A stretch of DNA of 64,000 nt from Bacillota bacterium (GCA_016286445.1 JAEESS010000004.1:1-64000), one strand, 5' to 3'; shown: positions 36,225-48,018, counted from the first letter of the stretch. Notes: generated from the sequence alone by a model not told the origin. Translations and numbers: made by a program.

Positions 36225-38770
36225 GCTTCCTCCGTGTAAAAATGCAGTCCCGCGCCGACCGTTTCCGTTCTGCCGGAGGGGAGTTTGATCTCCGCTTCAC
36301 AGTTTGCAGGCACATCGATCGTATAGGTCGTTTTGCCGTCCTTCCTTTCCCAGCCGCTCCTGACGCGTCCGAACACGCTGTTGTAGGACGCTTCGGCGTG
36401 CGTGAAATGTCCGCCCGGCTGCGGCGCGACCGTGAAGCGATTCTCGCCTTCCACGCGGATGCCGCACATCGTTGTAAACAGCCATTCCACAACGGCGCCC
36501 TTGGAATAATGGTTCAGGCTTCCGATGCCGCCCTTCGCGCCTGCGGGACCTTCCCACGCTTCCCAGATCGTTGTTGCGCCGCCCTTCGGCATCGAAAGCC
36601 AGCCCGGGATCTGTTCGTTTTCGAGAAGCGTATACGCCGCTTCGACGTCGTACGACGCGAGCACATACAGGATCAGCGGCGTGGACAGAAAGCCCGTGCC
36701 GAGCCGCCAGTTGTAATGCTTCAGCGCTTCGACCAGACGTTTCTTTGCAAACGCGGTCTGCTCCTCATCCAAAAGGTCGAAATACAGCGGACGGACAAGC
36801 TGCGCCTGCCGATCGGTGTCGAGCGAGTACGCGTCGGTTTTGACAAGCGCGCGATACGCTTCCTTGCAGCCGTCGCTGTAGCTTTGAAACTCCGCCGCGT
36901 CCGCGTCATGCCCGAGCCGCTTTGCGATCTTTGCCATCAAGCCGAGCACATAACAGGTATACGCGGTGGAAACCTCCGGATGCGGTGCGACAAAGTCCTG
37001 CCAATGGAATCCGCCGTCGACGTCGTCAGGCTCCGCCCACTCGCCGTAGCTCTGCCCGCGGTTGACAAAATACTTCTTCGCTTCCTTCGGCAGATCGTAG
37101 CGTTTGGAAAACAGCGGCATGTTCTTGCCGCAGCGCTTCTCCATAAAGCGGGCATAGCGCGCCATGCCGTCATAAAAGAGCTTCAGGATCGAATCGTCCC
37201 GATTGATCTCGCTGTACCGCCACGGGATCAGAACGCCGACGTCCGACCAGCCGACCGAACCGTTCATCGTCCACATGTAAAAATCCGCGCCGCCGTCCGG
37301 CGCAATGTGCGGAAGGCATCCGTTTCTGCGCTGCCAGTCGAATACGTCGTGCAGATACTTTTTCGCAAACGGCGCGAAATCGAAGAGGTACGACGCCGTC
37401 GTAAAGAACAGCTGCGCGTCGCCGGTCCAGCCGTGACGCTCGCGCGTCGGGCAGTCGGTCGGAATGTCGAGATGATTGCCCTTCGCAGACCACAGCGTTG
37501 CGTCGAACAGCCGGTTCACAAGCGGATTCGAGGAGGAAAAATCCCCCGTCCGTTCAAGATCGGAATAGACCGCGATCGCTTCGATGTCAAATGGATCGAG
37601 CGCGGCATCCGTTTCGACCTCGGCATATTGGAACCCGAACACCGCAAAGGTCGTCTTGTATTCGTTCCGTCCCTCGCCCAGAGTGACGTCGATCCGCTGC
37701 AACGGGGTCGTCATCCTCTTGTTGGAAAGCTGGATGTTCTTCTGCGTCAGATTGCCGGCTTCGTCGAGCATCTCGCCGAAGCGCCAGATCATGCGCTGTC
37801 CGACATGCGCGTTCACGGAAAAACGCACATAGCCCGCGATATTCTGCCCGAAGTCCAACAGTTTTTTCCCGTTCGGTGCGGTCGTGATCGTCGGATGAAA
37901 CCGTTCGTGCTCAGTCACCGGCACGTTGTTCGATGCGCTCGGGATCACATTGTGGCTCGTTTCCTTCGCATGCCCCGTATACATCGGCGTGCGGAACGCC
38001 TCGACGATCTCGCCGTCCTTGTTGTCCGCAAAGCGGATCGGACCGTCGTTCGACCATTGCCACGTTTTGTCGGTTGCGATCGTTTCCTTTGTACCGTCTT
38101 GATAGACGATCTCAAGCTGCAGGAGAAGCTTCGTTTCCGTGCCGTACTGGTTTTTGCGTCCCCACGCGCCGCAGCTTCCGCGATACCATCCGTCGGCAAG
38201 CTGACAGGTCAGCGCATTCTCGCCTTCAAGCAGCAGCTCCGTAACGTCGTAGGATTGATACTGAACGCGCTTCCGATAATCCGTATACCCCGGCGCAAAG
38301 CAGAAATCGCCGATCTTTTTTTCGTTGAGCTGCGCTTCATAGAGTCCGCACGCCGTGGCGTACAGCCGTGCCGATGCGACCGGCTTCTGAATCGTGACGA
38401 CCTTTTTGAAGCAGTCGACCGGATAACGCTCCTTCCTGTTCGGCACATAATCGCCCGTGATCCACTTTGCCTGCCAGTCGGACGCGTTCAAAAGCCCCGT
38501 CTCGAAGAACGCTTCGCTCCACCCGCCGGATTCGCCGTTCTCATCGTAGAGGCGGATCCGCCAGTTCACGCGCTCGCGCGACGCAAGCGCTTTCGGATAT
38601 TCTGCGTGCATCGCGTCGGTTTCGACCTTGCCGCTGTTCCATTGCTCGCACACGATCTCATAGGCGGTCTGCTTGATCCCGCCCTCGCAGTTCCACGAAA
38701 GGCGCGGGTGCTGTATATCGATCCCCAAGGGATCAAACAGGTGTTCGGTTTTCAGACGGATCGCTTTCAT
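36221..38770 (-). CDS. alpha-L-rhamnosidase (GH78)
   Basis: LSWNCEGGIKQTAYEI, DCPTRERHGWTGDAQLFFTTASYLFD, WEGPAG; next to the rha genes. Confidence 0.92.
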   Translation of the reverse strand: MKAIRLKTEHLFDPLGIDIQHPRLSWNCEGGIKQTAYEIVCEQWNSGKVETDAMHAEYPKALASRERVNWRIRLYDENGESGGWSEAFFETGLLNASDWQAKWITGDYVPNRKERYPVDCFKKVVTIQKPVASARLYATACGLYEAQLNEKKIGDFCFAPGYTDYRKRVQYQSYDVTELLLEGENALTCQLADGWYRGSCGAWGRKNQYGTETKLLLQLEIVYQDGTKETIATDKTWQWSNDGPIRFADNKDGEIVEAFRTPMYTGHAKETSHNVIPSASNNVPVTEHERFHPTITTAPNGKKLLDFGQNIAGYVRFSVNAHVGQRMIWRFGEMLDEAGNLTQKNIQLSNKRMTTPLQRIDVTLGEGRNEYKTTFAVFGFQYAEVETDAALDPFDIEAIAVYSDLERTGDFSSSNPLVNRLFDATLWSAKGNHLDIPTDCPTRERHGWTGDAQLFFTTASYLFDFAPFAKKYLHDVFDWQRRNGCLPHIAPDGGADFYMWTMNGSVGWSDVGVLIPWRYSEINRDDSILKLFYDGMARYARFMEKRCGKNMPLFSKRYDLPKEAKKYFVNRGQSYGEWAEPDDVDGGFHWQDFVAPHPEVSTAYTCYVLGLMAKIAKRLGHDADAAEFQSYSDGCKEAYRALVKTDAYSLDTDRQAQLVRPLYFDLLDEEQTAFAKKRLVEALKHYNWRLGTGFLSTPLILYVLASYDVEAAYTLLENEQIPGWLSMPKGGATTIWEAWEGPAGAKGGIGSLNHYSKGAVVEWLFTTMCGIRVEGENRFTVAPQPGGHFTHAEASYNSVFGRVRSGWERKDGKTTYTIDVPANCEAEIKLPSGRTETVGAGLHFYTEEA

Positions 38771-39513
38771 TTTTGTTCCTCCCAGAATGATACTGCATGA
38801 TCGAACCACGGTTCGGCGTTCGTGCCTCTTGCGAGGCCCACGCCGTGTCCGACGCCTTCAAATTCCTCGTGCCGGTACAAAACGCCCGCTTGATCGAGCG
38901 CTTTTGTAAGCATCCGGCTGTTCAGGGGATCGACCGACTTGTCCGCCGTGCCGTTCCAGACGTACGTCGGCGGGAAGTCCTTCGTGATATGGCGCTCGAC
39001 GGAAAGCTGCGCGATCTTCTCCGGATCGGGATCCCTGCCGAGCAAGTTCTCCCGGCTTTCCGCATGCGTCTCCTTCCCCATCGTCACGACGGGATACACG
39101 AGGATCAGCGCGTTCGGCTTCGGCACATTCCGGCGCTCCGTAAAGATGCTTGCGGCAAGGTGTCCGCCCGCCGAGCTGCCCCAAAGGGACCAGTTTTGCG
39201 TGTCGAGGTTCCATTCCGCCGCATGCGAAAAGATCTCGCGGAACGCCCGTTCCAGATCATCCTGCGGCGCGGGGTACTTTGCCTTCTTTCCGATGCGATA
39301 GTATGCGACGATCGCGTGATAGCCCCTTGCGTTCAGCGCCTTTGCAAACGGAAGTCCCTCCACATACGAGCAGACCATGCGGTACGCGCCGCCGGGCACG
39401 ATCACGGCGATCGGATGCTTTTTGCCGTCCTTCAAAAGATACGGCTTCAATCCGTACCGGTTCGGACGCCAGAAATCATACGCCGCCTGCAGATTTTCGG
39501 AGAACGTCCTCAT
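38767..39513 (-). CDS. alpha/beta hydrolase, acetyl esterase-like
   Basis: [33 protein letters not shown]. Confidence 0.87.
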   Translation of the reverse strand: MRTFSENLQAAYDFWRPNRYGLKPYLLKDGKKHPIAVIVPGGAYRMVCSYVEGLPFAKALNARGYHAIVAYYRIGKKAKYPAPQDDLERAFREIFSHAAEWNLDTQNWSLWGSSAGGHLAASIFTERRNVPKPNALILVYPVVTMGKETHAESRENLLGRDPDPEKIAQLSVERHITKDFPPTYVWNGTADKSVDPLNSRMLTKALDQAGVLYRHEEFEGVGHGVGLARGTNAEPWFDHAVSFWEEQK

Positions 39514-41042
39514 TCCGCGATCTCCGCCGCTTCCGCGTTCTTCGCCTCGTGACGCGCCTTGATCTCCGCCTGCTTCTTCGGCAGGTCCTTTTCGACGTTC
39601 AGGAAGAACAGGATCACGGCAAGCCCAATGCCGGTGAAGACCTCCAGTCCGACGAACGCGAACGAGATCATCCAGCTGACGCTTTCAGACTGCGCAAGCG
39701 CAACGGTCAGCACGCCGTCCGCCGCGGGCTTGATCGCGTCAAGCGCGATCTGCGACGCCCAGCCGTTTGCCGCAAGCACGGAGGACGCTTCCCCGATGCT
39801 GTTTGCCGTGAACGGCGCAATATAGCCCGAAGCGCTCAGCATCCAGTTGAACACGCCGGTCATGATACCGACCATGGCGACCGCAATGATGTTGTAGATC
39901 GACATCGCCGCGCCGTCCAGACGGACGTCCGTCTTCCACTCGACGTGGTCGAGACAGTCCGCAAACAGCGCCATAAAGACGTACGCGCACGGAAGTCCGC
40001 CGATGTTTTTGATGAACTGACCGATCAGCACCATGACAAGATTGGTGCTGAAGATCCAGCAGATCAGCGACCCTACCGCGTACAGAATAAAGCCGACCAT
40101 CGTGACGTTGCGCTTGCCGAACTTCTTGGCAAGCGGCCAGACCGCAAAGATGCCGATGCCCATCGGAATGCCGCCGATGACCGAGACCAGCATCTGCGTG
40201 ACACCGTCGTTGTAGGTGCCTAAAACGTAGTTGCAGTAGTAGACGAGACCGATGTTCTTGAGCGTCATGCCGACCGTATAGAGGAGGAAATACGCGTACA
40301 TGAGGATCATGTATTTGTCGGTAAACAGGATCTTCATCTGCTTGAGAAACGGCAGCTTGGTCTCCTCGCCCGCCTGCGTCGTCTCCTCGGTGACGCGCTC
40401 CTTTGTGAAGAAATACTCGAGGAGCGTCAGCGGCAGCGCGACGATCGAAATGATGCTCATCAACGTGATCCACTTGCCCTTGTCAACGCCGATCGCAGGC
40501 ATGATGAGCATCGGGAAGATCAGCGCGACCAGGATGCCGCTCATCATGATCGTGGTGATCTGGTTGAACACCGAGAGCCCGCCGCGCTCCGTCGAGTTGC
40601 GGGTCGAAAGCGGCACCATCAGCCCGTGGCTCATGTTGAAGATCGTATACGCGAACGAATAGAACAGGTTGTAGGAGATCATGATCCAGATCGCCTTGAC
40701 CGTGTCGTTCGATTCGGGCACGGTGAACAGCAGGATACCGGTGATCGGAACGAGGAACGCCGATAAAAACAGCCACGGACGCGCCTTGCCCTCTTTGGTG
40801 CGCGTGCGGTCGATGACCTGTCCCATGACGACGTTGGTGATCGCGTCGATCACCTTGGAGATCATCGGGAAGATGACAATGAAAGCGCCTGTCAGCTTCA
40901 GCACGTCGGTGTAGTAGACGTTCAGATACGTCGCAAGCACCGCATTCAAAAGCAGCGCGCCGGCGGGTCCCAAAAGGTAGCCCAGCCATTTTTCACGCTT
41001 TGTTACGTTCGGCGAATTGACAAGACTTCTCGGCAGTTTCAT
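39510..41042 (-). CDS. GPH-type MFS sugar transporter
   Basis: [52 protein letters not shown]. Confidence 0.9.
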   Translation of the reverse strand: MKLPRSLVNSPNVTKREKWLGYLLGPAGALLLNAVLATYLNVYYTDVLKLTGAFIVIFPMISKVIDAITNVVMGQVIDRTRTKEGKARPWLFLSAFLVPITGILLFTVPESNDTVKAIWIMISYNLFYSFAYTIFNMSHGLMVPLSTRNSTERGGLSVFNQITTIMMSGILVALIFPMLIMPAIGVDKGKWITLMSIISIVALPLTLLEYFFTKERVTEETTQAGEETKLPFLKQMKILFTDKYMILMYAYFLLYTVGMTLKNIGLVYYCNYVLGTYNDGVTQMLVSVIGGIPMGIGIFAVWPLAKKFGKRNVTMVGFILYAVGSLICWIFSTNLVMVLIGQFIKNIGGLPCAYVFMALFADCLDHVEWKTDVRLDGAAMSIYNIIAVAMVGIMTGVFNWMLSASGYIAPFTANSIGEASSVLAANGWASQIALDAIKPAADGVLTVALAQSESVSWMISFAFVGLEVFTGIGLAVILFFLNVEKDLPKKQAEIKARHEAKNAEAAEIAE

Positions 41043-43177
41043 GCGTTACGCTCCTCCTTCGGCAGTTTCGGTACTTTGATCTTTGCCATAAAACAGCGGA
41101 TCCCCTTGAAGAGATGTCCGTTGGTCAGTTCCGCAAAGCCCTGCGCAAAATTGTACGGCATTTGATTTCCGGCGCACATCGACAGCGACCGCGGCGAATT
41201 GCTGTCCATGATGCGCTTCATAAAGTACGCGCCCTTCACAGCATTGTCGCGCTCCGGTCCCTCGGGCAGCTTCTGTGCCTGCTTCATTTGCTTCTTGACC
41301 ACCGACAGCACGGCGTTATAGAGGATGCGGCCCATAAAGCTCTGGTTGAGATCGGTGAAGCGCGATTCGACCGTCACCGGGAAGCGCGGCTTCTCCTCCG
41401 GAACGACGTATTCGTCGGCGTACGCCGTTTTCGGCTCATCCTCGACTGTGATCGTGACCGTCTTGCTTTCGCCGGGCTCCAGATAGACCTTCTGAAAGCC
41501 TTTGAGCTCGCCGTCAAGAAACAGCTGCGCCACCTCGCCGCCGAAACGGTCGCCGGTGTTGGTGATCGTCTGCGTGTACACATTCCCGTTCTTCTCCCAT
41601 TCGGAATGTGCAAACGTCGTGTAGGAGAGCCCGAAGCCGAACGGGAACCGCACCGGGATATTGTGCTTGTTGTAATAGCGATAGCCGACCTCGGTCCCCT
41701 CGGCGTAGATCTCGTTCAGTCCCTTGCCGAAGGTCTCGTGATTCGGCACGTCCTCGTAGCGCATCGGCCACGTCTCCGCAAGCTTGCCGGATGGGTTTTT
41801 CAAGCCGAACAGCAGATCGTAAACCGCCGTGCCGCCGTTTTGTCCCGGCAGATACATATGCAGGATCGCGTCGACCTTATCGCAGAACGGAACCTCAAAC
41901 GGCGATCCGCCGAACAGCACGACGACGATCCTCTTCCCGCTTTCCGCGAGCGTGTCGATCAATCGGAGATGCGTCTCCGGCAGCCGCATGTTCTCGCGGT
42001 CGCAGCCCTCGGATTCGTATTCGTCCGTCAGTCCTGCAAAGACCAGCACCGTATCGCTCTCCTCAAGCGCGACACTCTTCACGCCGTGCGCGTCGAACGC
42101 GTCCTTCGGCGTCGTGACCTTCGTCGGATGGATCATGGAGCTGCCCGCGCCCTGGTAGCGCATGTTTTCAAAGAGCTCGCCTGCAATGTGCAGCTTTTCC
42201 GTACCGGAAAGCGGCAGCACGCCGTTGTTTTTCAGAAGGACCGCAGAGTCCGCGGCGATCTCGCCCGCAAGCGCGTGATGCGCGTCCCAGTCCACCGGCG
42301 CCGGATCGGCAGGCTTGGCATACCGATCGATCCAGTTGAGAATGTTCCGGCAGGCTTTGTCGAGATCCTCCGCAGGGAGCGTTCCGTTCGCGATCCCGTC
42401 AAGGATCCATCTCCGGCAGATCGCCGTGTCGCCCGGCATTTCAAGATCCATCCCCGCCGAAAGCCCTGCGACACGGTCGTGCACCGCGCCCCAGTCGCTC
42501 ATCACGACGCCCGAAAAGTCCCATTCGTTTCGGAGCACGTCACTGAGCAGCCATTTGTTCTCGGAGCAGAACGTGCCGTTGACCTGGTTGTACGCGCACA
42601 TGACCGTCGCGGGATGCGCCTGCTTCACGATGTACTCGAACGGCTTCAGATAGATCTCGCGCATCGTTTTTTCGGACGCAACGGAATTGCCCATAAAGCG
42701 GAAGTTTTCGGAATTGTTCAGCGCAAAATGCTTGACCGAAACGCCGACGCCCTTCGATTGAACGCCCATCACCTCCGCCGCGCCCATTCTGCCTGCAAGG
42801 AGCGGATCCTCGGAAAAATACTCAAAGTTTCTGCCGCAAAGCGGATTGCGCTTGATGTTGACGCCCGGACCCAAAAGCGTATTGACGCCGTAATACCGGC
42901 ATTCCCCGGCGATCGCTTCGCCCATTCTGCGCGTGTTCTCGGGGTTCCAGCTTGACGCCGTTGTCGCCGCGGTCGGAAACGACGTCGCGGGTTCGCTTTC
43001 GCTCACGCCGTTGTCGCCGCCCTCCTTCTGGATCCGCAGTCCGTGCGGTCCGTCCGACATACGCAGCGAGGGAATCTCCAACCGCGGGATCGGATTGGTA
43101 TACATGAAGTCCGTTCCCGAAACCAGCGCCGCTTTCTCCTCGACTGTCATCCGGCTGATGATGTTTTCAATGTCCAT
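41039..43177 (-). CDS. glycoside hydrolase family 3 (beta-glucosidase-like)
   Basis: [49 protein letters not shown]. Confidence 0.93.
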   Translation of the reverse strand: MDIENIISRMTVEEKAALVSGTDFMYTNPIPRLEIPSLRMSDGPHGLRIQKEGGDNGVSESEPATSFPTAATTASSWNPENTRRMGEAIAGECRYYGVNTLLGPGVNIKRNPLCGRNFEYFSEDPLLAGRMGAAEVMGVQSKGVGVSVKHFALNNSENFRFMGNSVASEKTMREIYLKPFEYIVKQAHPATVMCAYNQVNGTFCSENKWLLSDVLRNEWDFSGVVMSDWGAVHDRVAGLSAGMDLEMPGDTAICRRWILDGIANGTLPAEDLDKACRNILNWIDRYAKPADPAPVDWDAHHALAGEIAADSAVLLKNNGVLPLSGTEKLHIAGELFENMRYQGAGSSMIHPTKVTTPKDAFDAHGVKSVALEESDTVLVFAGLTDEYESEGCDRENMRLPETHLRLIDTLAESGKRIVVVLFGGSPFEVPFCDKVDAILHMYLPGQNGGTAVYDLLFGLKNPSGKLAETWPMRYEDVPNHETFGKGLNEIYAEGTEVGYRYYNKHNIPVRFPFGFGLSYTTFAHSEWEKNGNVYTQTITNTGDRFGGEVAQLFLDGELKGFQKVYLEPGESKTVTITVEDEPKTAYADEYVVPEEKPRFPVTVESRFTDLNQSFMGRILYNAVLSVVKKQMKQAQKLPEGPERDNAVKGAYFMKRIMDSNSPRSLSMCAGNQMPYNFAQGFAELTNGHLFKGIRCFMAKIKVPKLPKEERNA

Positions 43178-43230
43178 AAAGCGCTCCTTTTGCCTTGATG
43201 ATGTTATTATAGTACGTTCTTGTCAATTTG

Positions 43231-43268
43231 TATTGCATTATTGTAATGTATTGCGTATAATTGTAATG
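43231..43268. promoter_or_regulatory. tandem direct repeats TATTGC-N(4-6)-ATTGTAATG, putative AraC-type operator
   Basis: tattgcattattgtaatg / tattgcgtataattgtaatg in the divergent GH3-AraC spacer. Confidence 0.55.
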
Positions 43269-43285
43269 GATCGGAGGAAAAGCAC

Positions 43286-44473
43286 ATGCTTGATCTCAAG
43301 TACATCACACAATCCATGAGCGCGCTGTCCGGCGTTCCGGTGCGGCTCTTTGAAAACGGCGTTCAGACGTTCGCCTGCTTTCCCGCAAAGCTTCCGAAGG
43401 ATCCGTTTACCCTGTACCGAAACGAGGTATTTTCGATCACCGCGCATGTCGGCTATTATGTCACGCCGCTGTTTCATTGTTACGGGATCGTCAATCTGAA
43501 AAACGCGTCGATCGTGATCGGCCCGACCTCGCAGATCATGGCAAACGAACAAAGCCTCCGGGAGCTGGCTTTCCGGCTTGACGCGGCAAAGGAGGACGTG
43601 CCCGCATTCATCGCGGGCATGAACGGGATCATGCGGCTTCCGGTGGAAACGCTTCTGCAGATGCTCTGTACGATGAATCATTTTCTGAATGGCGGCGAAA
43701 CGCTCGCCATTTCCGACGTCGCGATTTACGGCGATGAGCAGCAGACGATCAAGACAAGACTGGAAAAACAGCGAACGGCACGCGTCTATGAGGAAGCGCC
43801 GCCTCCGCGCGAAACGCACAACGCGCTTGCAATCGAGGAAGCGCTGATGGAGATCGTGCGCAGAGGAGACACCGCGGCGCTGAAGCAATGGATGGCGTCG
43901 GCGCCTGCCGTGCGCGGCGGCACGATCGCGCCGGATCAGCTGCGGCAGCTCAAGAATACGTTCATCGTGTCCGTGACGCTGGCGTCGCGCGCCGCGATCC
44001 GCGGCGGCATGCGCGAGGAGGACGCGTTCACGCTGTCCGACGGGTATATCCGGCACATTGAGCTTTTGTCGGATCAAAGCAAGATCCTGAATCTGCAATA
44101 CCACATGATCCTCGAATTTACCGAACAGGTGGAAAAGCTGCATTTGGGGCATCACCCCACCAAGCTCGCGACGGACGTTGCGAACTATGTGCGTCATCAT
44201 CTGTCCGAACCGATCAGTACGGAAAAAATGGCGAGCAAGTTTTATCTGAGCCGCCCGTATCTTTCCGCGAAGTTCAGGCAGGAGACCGGCGAGACCCTGA
44301 CCGATTTCATCCTTCGCGAAAAAACGGAGGAAGCCAAACGCCTCCTCCGCTATTCCGACAAGAGCGCTTCCGCGATCGGGTCCTATCTCGGCTTCTCCTC
44401 CCACGGGCATTTCATTCGAGTCTTTAAAAAGTACGCCGGCATAACGCCGAATGAATACAGAACACTTCCGTAA
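43286..44473 (+). CDS. AraC family transcriptional regulator
   Basis: C-terminal ISTEKMASKFYLSRPYLSAKFRQETGETLTDFILREKTEEAKRLLRYSDKSASAIGSYLGFSSHGHFIRVFKKYAGITPNEYR. Confidence 0.92.
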   Translation: MLDLKYITQSMSALSGVPVRLFENGVQTFACFPAKLPKDPFTLYRNEVFSITAHVGYYVTPLFHCYGIVNLKNASIVIGPTSQIMANEQSLRELAFRLDAAKEDVPAFIAGMNGIMRLPVETLLQMLCTMNHFLNGGETLAISDVAIYGDEQQTIKTRLEKQRTARVYEEAPPPRETHNALAIEEALMEIVRRGDTAALKQWMASAPAVRGGTIAPDQLRQLKNTFIVSVTLASRAAIRGGMREEDAFTLSDGYIRHIELLSDQSKILNLQYHMILEFTEQVEKLHLGHHPTKLATDVANYVRHHLSEPISTEKMASKFYLSRPYLSAKFRQETGETLTDFILREKTEEAKRLLRYSDKSASAIGSYLGFSSHGHFIRVFKKYAGITPNEYRTLP

Positions 44474-44485
44474 CGTCTGACAGAA

Positions 44486-44518
44486 AAACAGAGACCGGCG
44501 CAGTGCCGGTCTCTGTTT
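44486..44518. terminator. bidirectional terminator
   Basis: aaacagagaccggc-gcagt-gccggtctctgttt between convergent genes. Confidence 0.75.
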
Positions 44519-44529
44519 CGTTCGTACTG

Positions 44530-47500
44530 TCAGTTGATTACCGTGGTGTAGGTCGTGGTTTCGGTCACGTTCCCCAGCTTCCAGAAGCAGATGTCCGGAT
44601 TCGCCGAGCGGGCGATCGCGAAATAATTCTTCGCGGTGCTGAAGCCGAGGTGCGACAGCTTCGTGCTCGCCGCGTTCGTGGCGTCCACGGCACCGTCGGC
44701 GATCGCAAACGTCCAGCGGTCATAGCTTGCCGTATCGGTCTTGTAGCTGTAGAGGTAGCCGCCGCGGCTTGCAAGGTACGTTCCGGTCGTGGCGTTCTTT
44801 ATCGTGAACTTGCCGTCTGCCGCCGCGATCGTGAAGATGTAGTCGTTCGCCACGTTCGCCAGCGTCTCGCCGTTCAGCGTCATGCCGGTCGTATTGAATG
44901 CGGCGCAGCCGCCCGCCGTTGCGGTCTCGAGCTTCTTGGTGCCGGCAACGCCCTTCAGCACCTTCATCGCATTGGTCTTGCCGAACGTGATGACGTAGCT
45001 GCCCGCCCAGTCGGACGGCGCTTCGGTCACCAGCTCAAAGGCTGCCGCAGAGGTATCGGTGTGCGAGAACAGCGCCTTCAGCGTGACGTCCGCAGTCGCG
45101 GAGTAGCTGCCGGTCAGAACCTCAGGCAGCGTTGCGACATTCACAACGTCCTCCGTGACCCAGCCGAGGAAGGTGTATCCTGCCGGCGCGGTGACGGTCG
45201 GGAGCGTGATGGACGCGCCTGCCTGACAGTTCATGGCAGCGGGCGCGGTGACGCCTGCGGGCACGGAGAAGGTCACCGTGTAGCCCAAAGCGTCGGTGTA
45301 GCTGTCGACGAAGCTGTAACCGCAGACGGTGCAGGTATGCGTCGTGTAGCCCTGTTCGGTCTGCGTCGGCGCAGTCACGACGTCGTTATAGGTGCAGTTT
45401 TCGGTGACGATGTCGCCGCACTCCGAGCAGGTGTGGCTGTGCGTGCCGTCGTTGTTCGAGGTCCAATCGCCGTAGGTGTGCGTATGCGGTGCGACCGGGT
45501 TGGTGGTGTAGTAGGTCAGGTTGCCGCCGTTCTCTCTCCAGAAGCGGACGTTCTTTGCGGCAGACGCGCCGCTTGATGTGCTGCCGGACCAGAAGTACCC
45601 GCTGCCGGAGCTGAAGCCGAGGAGCGGATAGCTGCCGTTGTTGGCGTGAGTCGCGCTGCTGGCGTTGTCCAGCGTGCCGGGCGTCCAGTCGCAGTTGCCG
45701 GACGTATAGCTCGTGTAACCCGCCAGATACGAGGAGGAGTCCTCGCCTACGTACGCGTTTGTCGACGCGCTCTGGATGGAATAGTAACTGCCGTGCTTCG
45801 CAAGCTTGAAGATGTAGCTGTTCGCGACGTTTGTAAGGACAGAGCCCGAAAGCGAAACGCCTGCGTTCGCATAGGTGGTTGCGTTGGCGGCGCTTTCGAT
45901 CTGCGCGCCGTTGGAGCTCGGCGTGACGCCCGTCATCACATACATGCCCGTATCGGTGCCGTAGGTGATGACGTAGTTGCCGGTCCAGTCGGTCGGCGCA
46001 TTGGAAACCAGCTCATAGCCGACGTCTCCTGCGCCCTCTTCCACGCGGGTATAGAGCGCGTACAGCGTCGTGTTTGCAGTAACGGTGTAGCTTGCACCGG
46101 GTGTAAGGAAACCGGGCTTCAGCGTCGTTTCGTTCGGAACCTCCGTGTCCGTCCAGCCGGAGAACGTCCAGCCCTCCGCGTTGACGCTGACGGAGCTCGG
46201 CAGCGTGATCGCGTCGCCGTCAAAGGCGGTCTGGCTGCCTTCGTTGCTGCCGGCAGCGACGAAGCTCACGGTATAGCTGGGCTTTGCCGCAAAGATGACG
46301 CGGATCATGCAGTCGCTCGAAGGCGTGACGGTGATGATATTTCCGCTGACCGTCGCGGTCGCGGTGCCGCTTATGACCTCATAGCCGGAGACGTAGTAGC
46401 CGGTTGCGGGCGTTGCGGTGATCTTGATGCCGTCAACGGAGACCGTGCCCCACGCCTCGTTGTTCGAGACCGCGGTGACCGTATACGGAGAAGCGAGCTT
46501 GATGCCGATATACTTCAGGTTGGAGCTTGCGCCGGACGGCGGATTGTAGACGCCGTTCACCGGCTTGACCGTGATCGCGCCGCCGCCCTTGATGGAGCAG
46601 GACGTACCGGTAAAGATGACCGGTCCCAGAAGGCTCCACGGATTTTCGACGTTGTTGTACTGGGTCGGATCGTAGCCGTCCTGCACCTTAAAGCCGTAGA
46701 TGCCGTTATACTGGTTCTGCGCGGCGTTGGCGGTCACCGCGACGCGGAAATCACGGACCAGATCCGCGCAGTTCACGCCGGTCGCGCTGGTGATGGCGGA
46801 CGTTTCGCTGCTGCTGTATTTGTTCGAGATCTGCTTATAGATCGTGTTGCCGAAGCGGGTAAAGAGGTACTGGGCAAAGAAGGAGACCTGCGAGTACAGC
46901 GCAAGGATCGCGTTGTTGTCAAGATTGTTGTCCCAGTTGTACATCGAAAAGCCCGTGTGGAGGCTGTTCGCGGAATCATACATGAACTCTTTCGGCGGAT
47001 TCAGCCAGTCGTTGTTGTCGGAATAGTAATATTCCTCCCAGGACTGGATGCGGCCCACGACCGAGCTTCCGGGATAACAGATCTCTTCCGCCGCGGCGGA
47101 GAAGCACTCGTTGAGCCAGGTGCTCATGCTGCTGGTGTTGGAATAGTTGATCAGATGCTGATACTCATGGACCATGGTGTTGTAAGTATCGTCCATCCGC
47201 TTGTATTCGGTACCGGCGGAATTCTTGTAGTAGACGCCCGGGTAGGTGTCGATGTTCAAAATTGGGAGACCGTTGTTGGTGATATCCACCTGATAGAAGA
47301 AGCCGGCAACATAGCCCTGACCGGGCTGCCATCCGTCGTTGATGTTGTAATACAGCATGTGCAGCTTGCCGTCGCCGGAGGAGCCGTTGGTGTGGTTCCC
47401 GAAGGAGGATTGCATCAGATCGAACTTGGAGTCGAACTCGTCCGCAGCCAACTTGGCATAGGTGGAGTCGATCTCATCCAAAGGATAGGTGTTGTTGGAG

Positions 47501-48018
47501 GAAGAGACCGGCGTCCAGATGTAGCAGTGCTGGCCGACATAAAGGCATTCAAACGACACGCTGGAGCTGCCGGTCGGAGAATACTGCTGGAGGATCTTGA
47601 AGGTTTTGGTTTCGCCGACGCTGTAGGACGCCTTGACCGGGTCCTGCGGCGTGACCGACTGTACTTCGGACTGCGCCTGCGTCTTCAATGCGGAGTCGAT
47701 GTCGATCTTGTACATTGGCTTTTCCGGATTCATCACGCTCTGGATCGGGAACGTGCTGGCGTTCGCCTCGATGGTTGTCTCGATGAGCCCGGTCATCGTG
47801 CCGGTGGAGTAGGAAGTCGAAGAGGACGTCGCAGGATTGTAGATGACGACGTAGTCGCCCTCGTAACCGCCGGTCGCGTCGGTGTCGATGATGATGCTGT
47901 TCTGGATGCCGCGGACGTTTGCGGGTTCCCGATCGTTCTTATCCGCGAACGCCGGGAGCGCCGGGAGTGCAAGAAGCAGAACGAGCAGCAGGGATAGAAT
48001 CGATTTGAGTGCTTTCAT
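44530..48018 (-). CDS. large secreted putative zinc metalloprotease (HEYQH, M30-like) with InlB-type and repeated C-terminal modules
   Basis: signal peptide; NTMVHEYQHLINYSNTSSMSTWLNECFSAAAEE; repeated ELVxxAPxDWxGxYVITxG modules. Confidence 0.75.
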   Translation of the reverse strand: MKALKSILSLLLVLLLALPALPAFADKNDREPANVRGIQNSIIIDTDATGGYEGDYVVIYNPATSSSTSYSTGTMTGLIETTIEANASTFPIQSVMNPEKPMYKIDIDSALKTQAQSEVQSVTPQDPVKASYSVGETKTFKILQQYSPTGSSSVSFECLYVGQHCYIWTPVSSSNNTYPLDEIDSTYAKLAADEFDSKFDLMQSSFGNHTNGSSGDGKLHMLYYNINDGWQPGQGYVAGFFYQVDITNNGLPILNIDTYPGVYYKNSAGTEYKRMDDTYNTMVHEYQHLINYSNTSSMSTWLNECFSAAAEEICYPGSSVVGRIQSWEEYYYSDNNDWLNPPKEFMYDSANSLHTGFSMYNWDNNLDNNAILALYSQVSFFAQYLFTRFGNTIYKQISNKYSSSETSAITSATGVNCADLVRDFRVAVTANAAQNQYNGIYGFKVQDGYDPTQYNNVENPWSLLGPVIFTGTSCSIKGGGAITVKPVNGVYNPPSGASSNLKYIGIKLASPYTVTAVSNNEAWGTVSVDGIKITATPATGYYVSGYEVISGTATATVSGNIITVTPSSDCMIRVIFAAKPSYTVSFVAAGSNEGSQTAFDGDAITLPSSVSVNAEGWTFSGWTDTEVPNETTLKPGFLTPGASYTVTANTTLYALYTRVEEGAGDVGYELVSNAPTDWTGNYVITYGTDTGMYVMTGVTPSSNGAQIESAANATTYANAGVSLSGSVLTNVANSYIFKLAKHGSYYSIQSASTNAYVGEDSSSYLAGYTSYTSGNCDWTPGTLDNASSATHANNGSYPLLGFSSGSGYFWSGSTSSGASAAKNVRFWRENGGNLTYYTTNPVAPHTHTYGDWTSNNDGTHSHTCSECGDIVTENCTYNDVVTAPTQTEQGYTTHTCTVCGYSFVDSYTDALGYTVTFSVPAGVTAPAAMNCQAGASITLPTVTAPAGYTFLGWVTEDVVNVATLPEVLTGSYSATADVTLKALFSHTDTSAAAFELVTEAPSDWAGSYVITFGKTNAMKVLKGVAGTKKLETATAGGCAAFNTTGMTLNGETLANVANDYIFTIAAADGKFTIKNATTGTYLASRGGYLYSYKTDTASYDRWTFAIADGAVDATNAASTKLSHLGFSTAKNYFAIARSANPDICFWKLGNVTETTTYTTVIN

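Noticed and set aside
36188-38800. 870-aa + strand ORF antisense to the GH78 rhamnosidase
   Set aside because: Same shadow-ORF effect; the sense strand encodes a clear alpha-L-rhamnosidase.
41114-42955. 613-aa + strand ORF antisense to the GH3 gene
   Set aside because: Shadow ORF; the sense GH3 protein is unambiguous.
45646-47997. 783-aa + strand ORF antisense to the secreted protease
   Set aside because: Arg/Val/Gly-rich shadow translation without recognisable domains.
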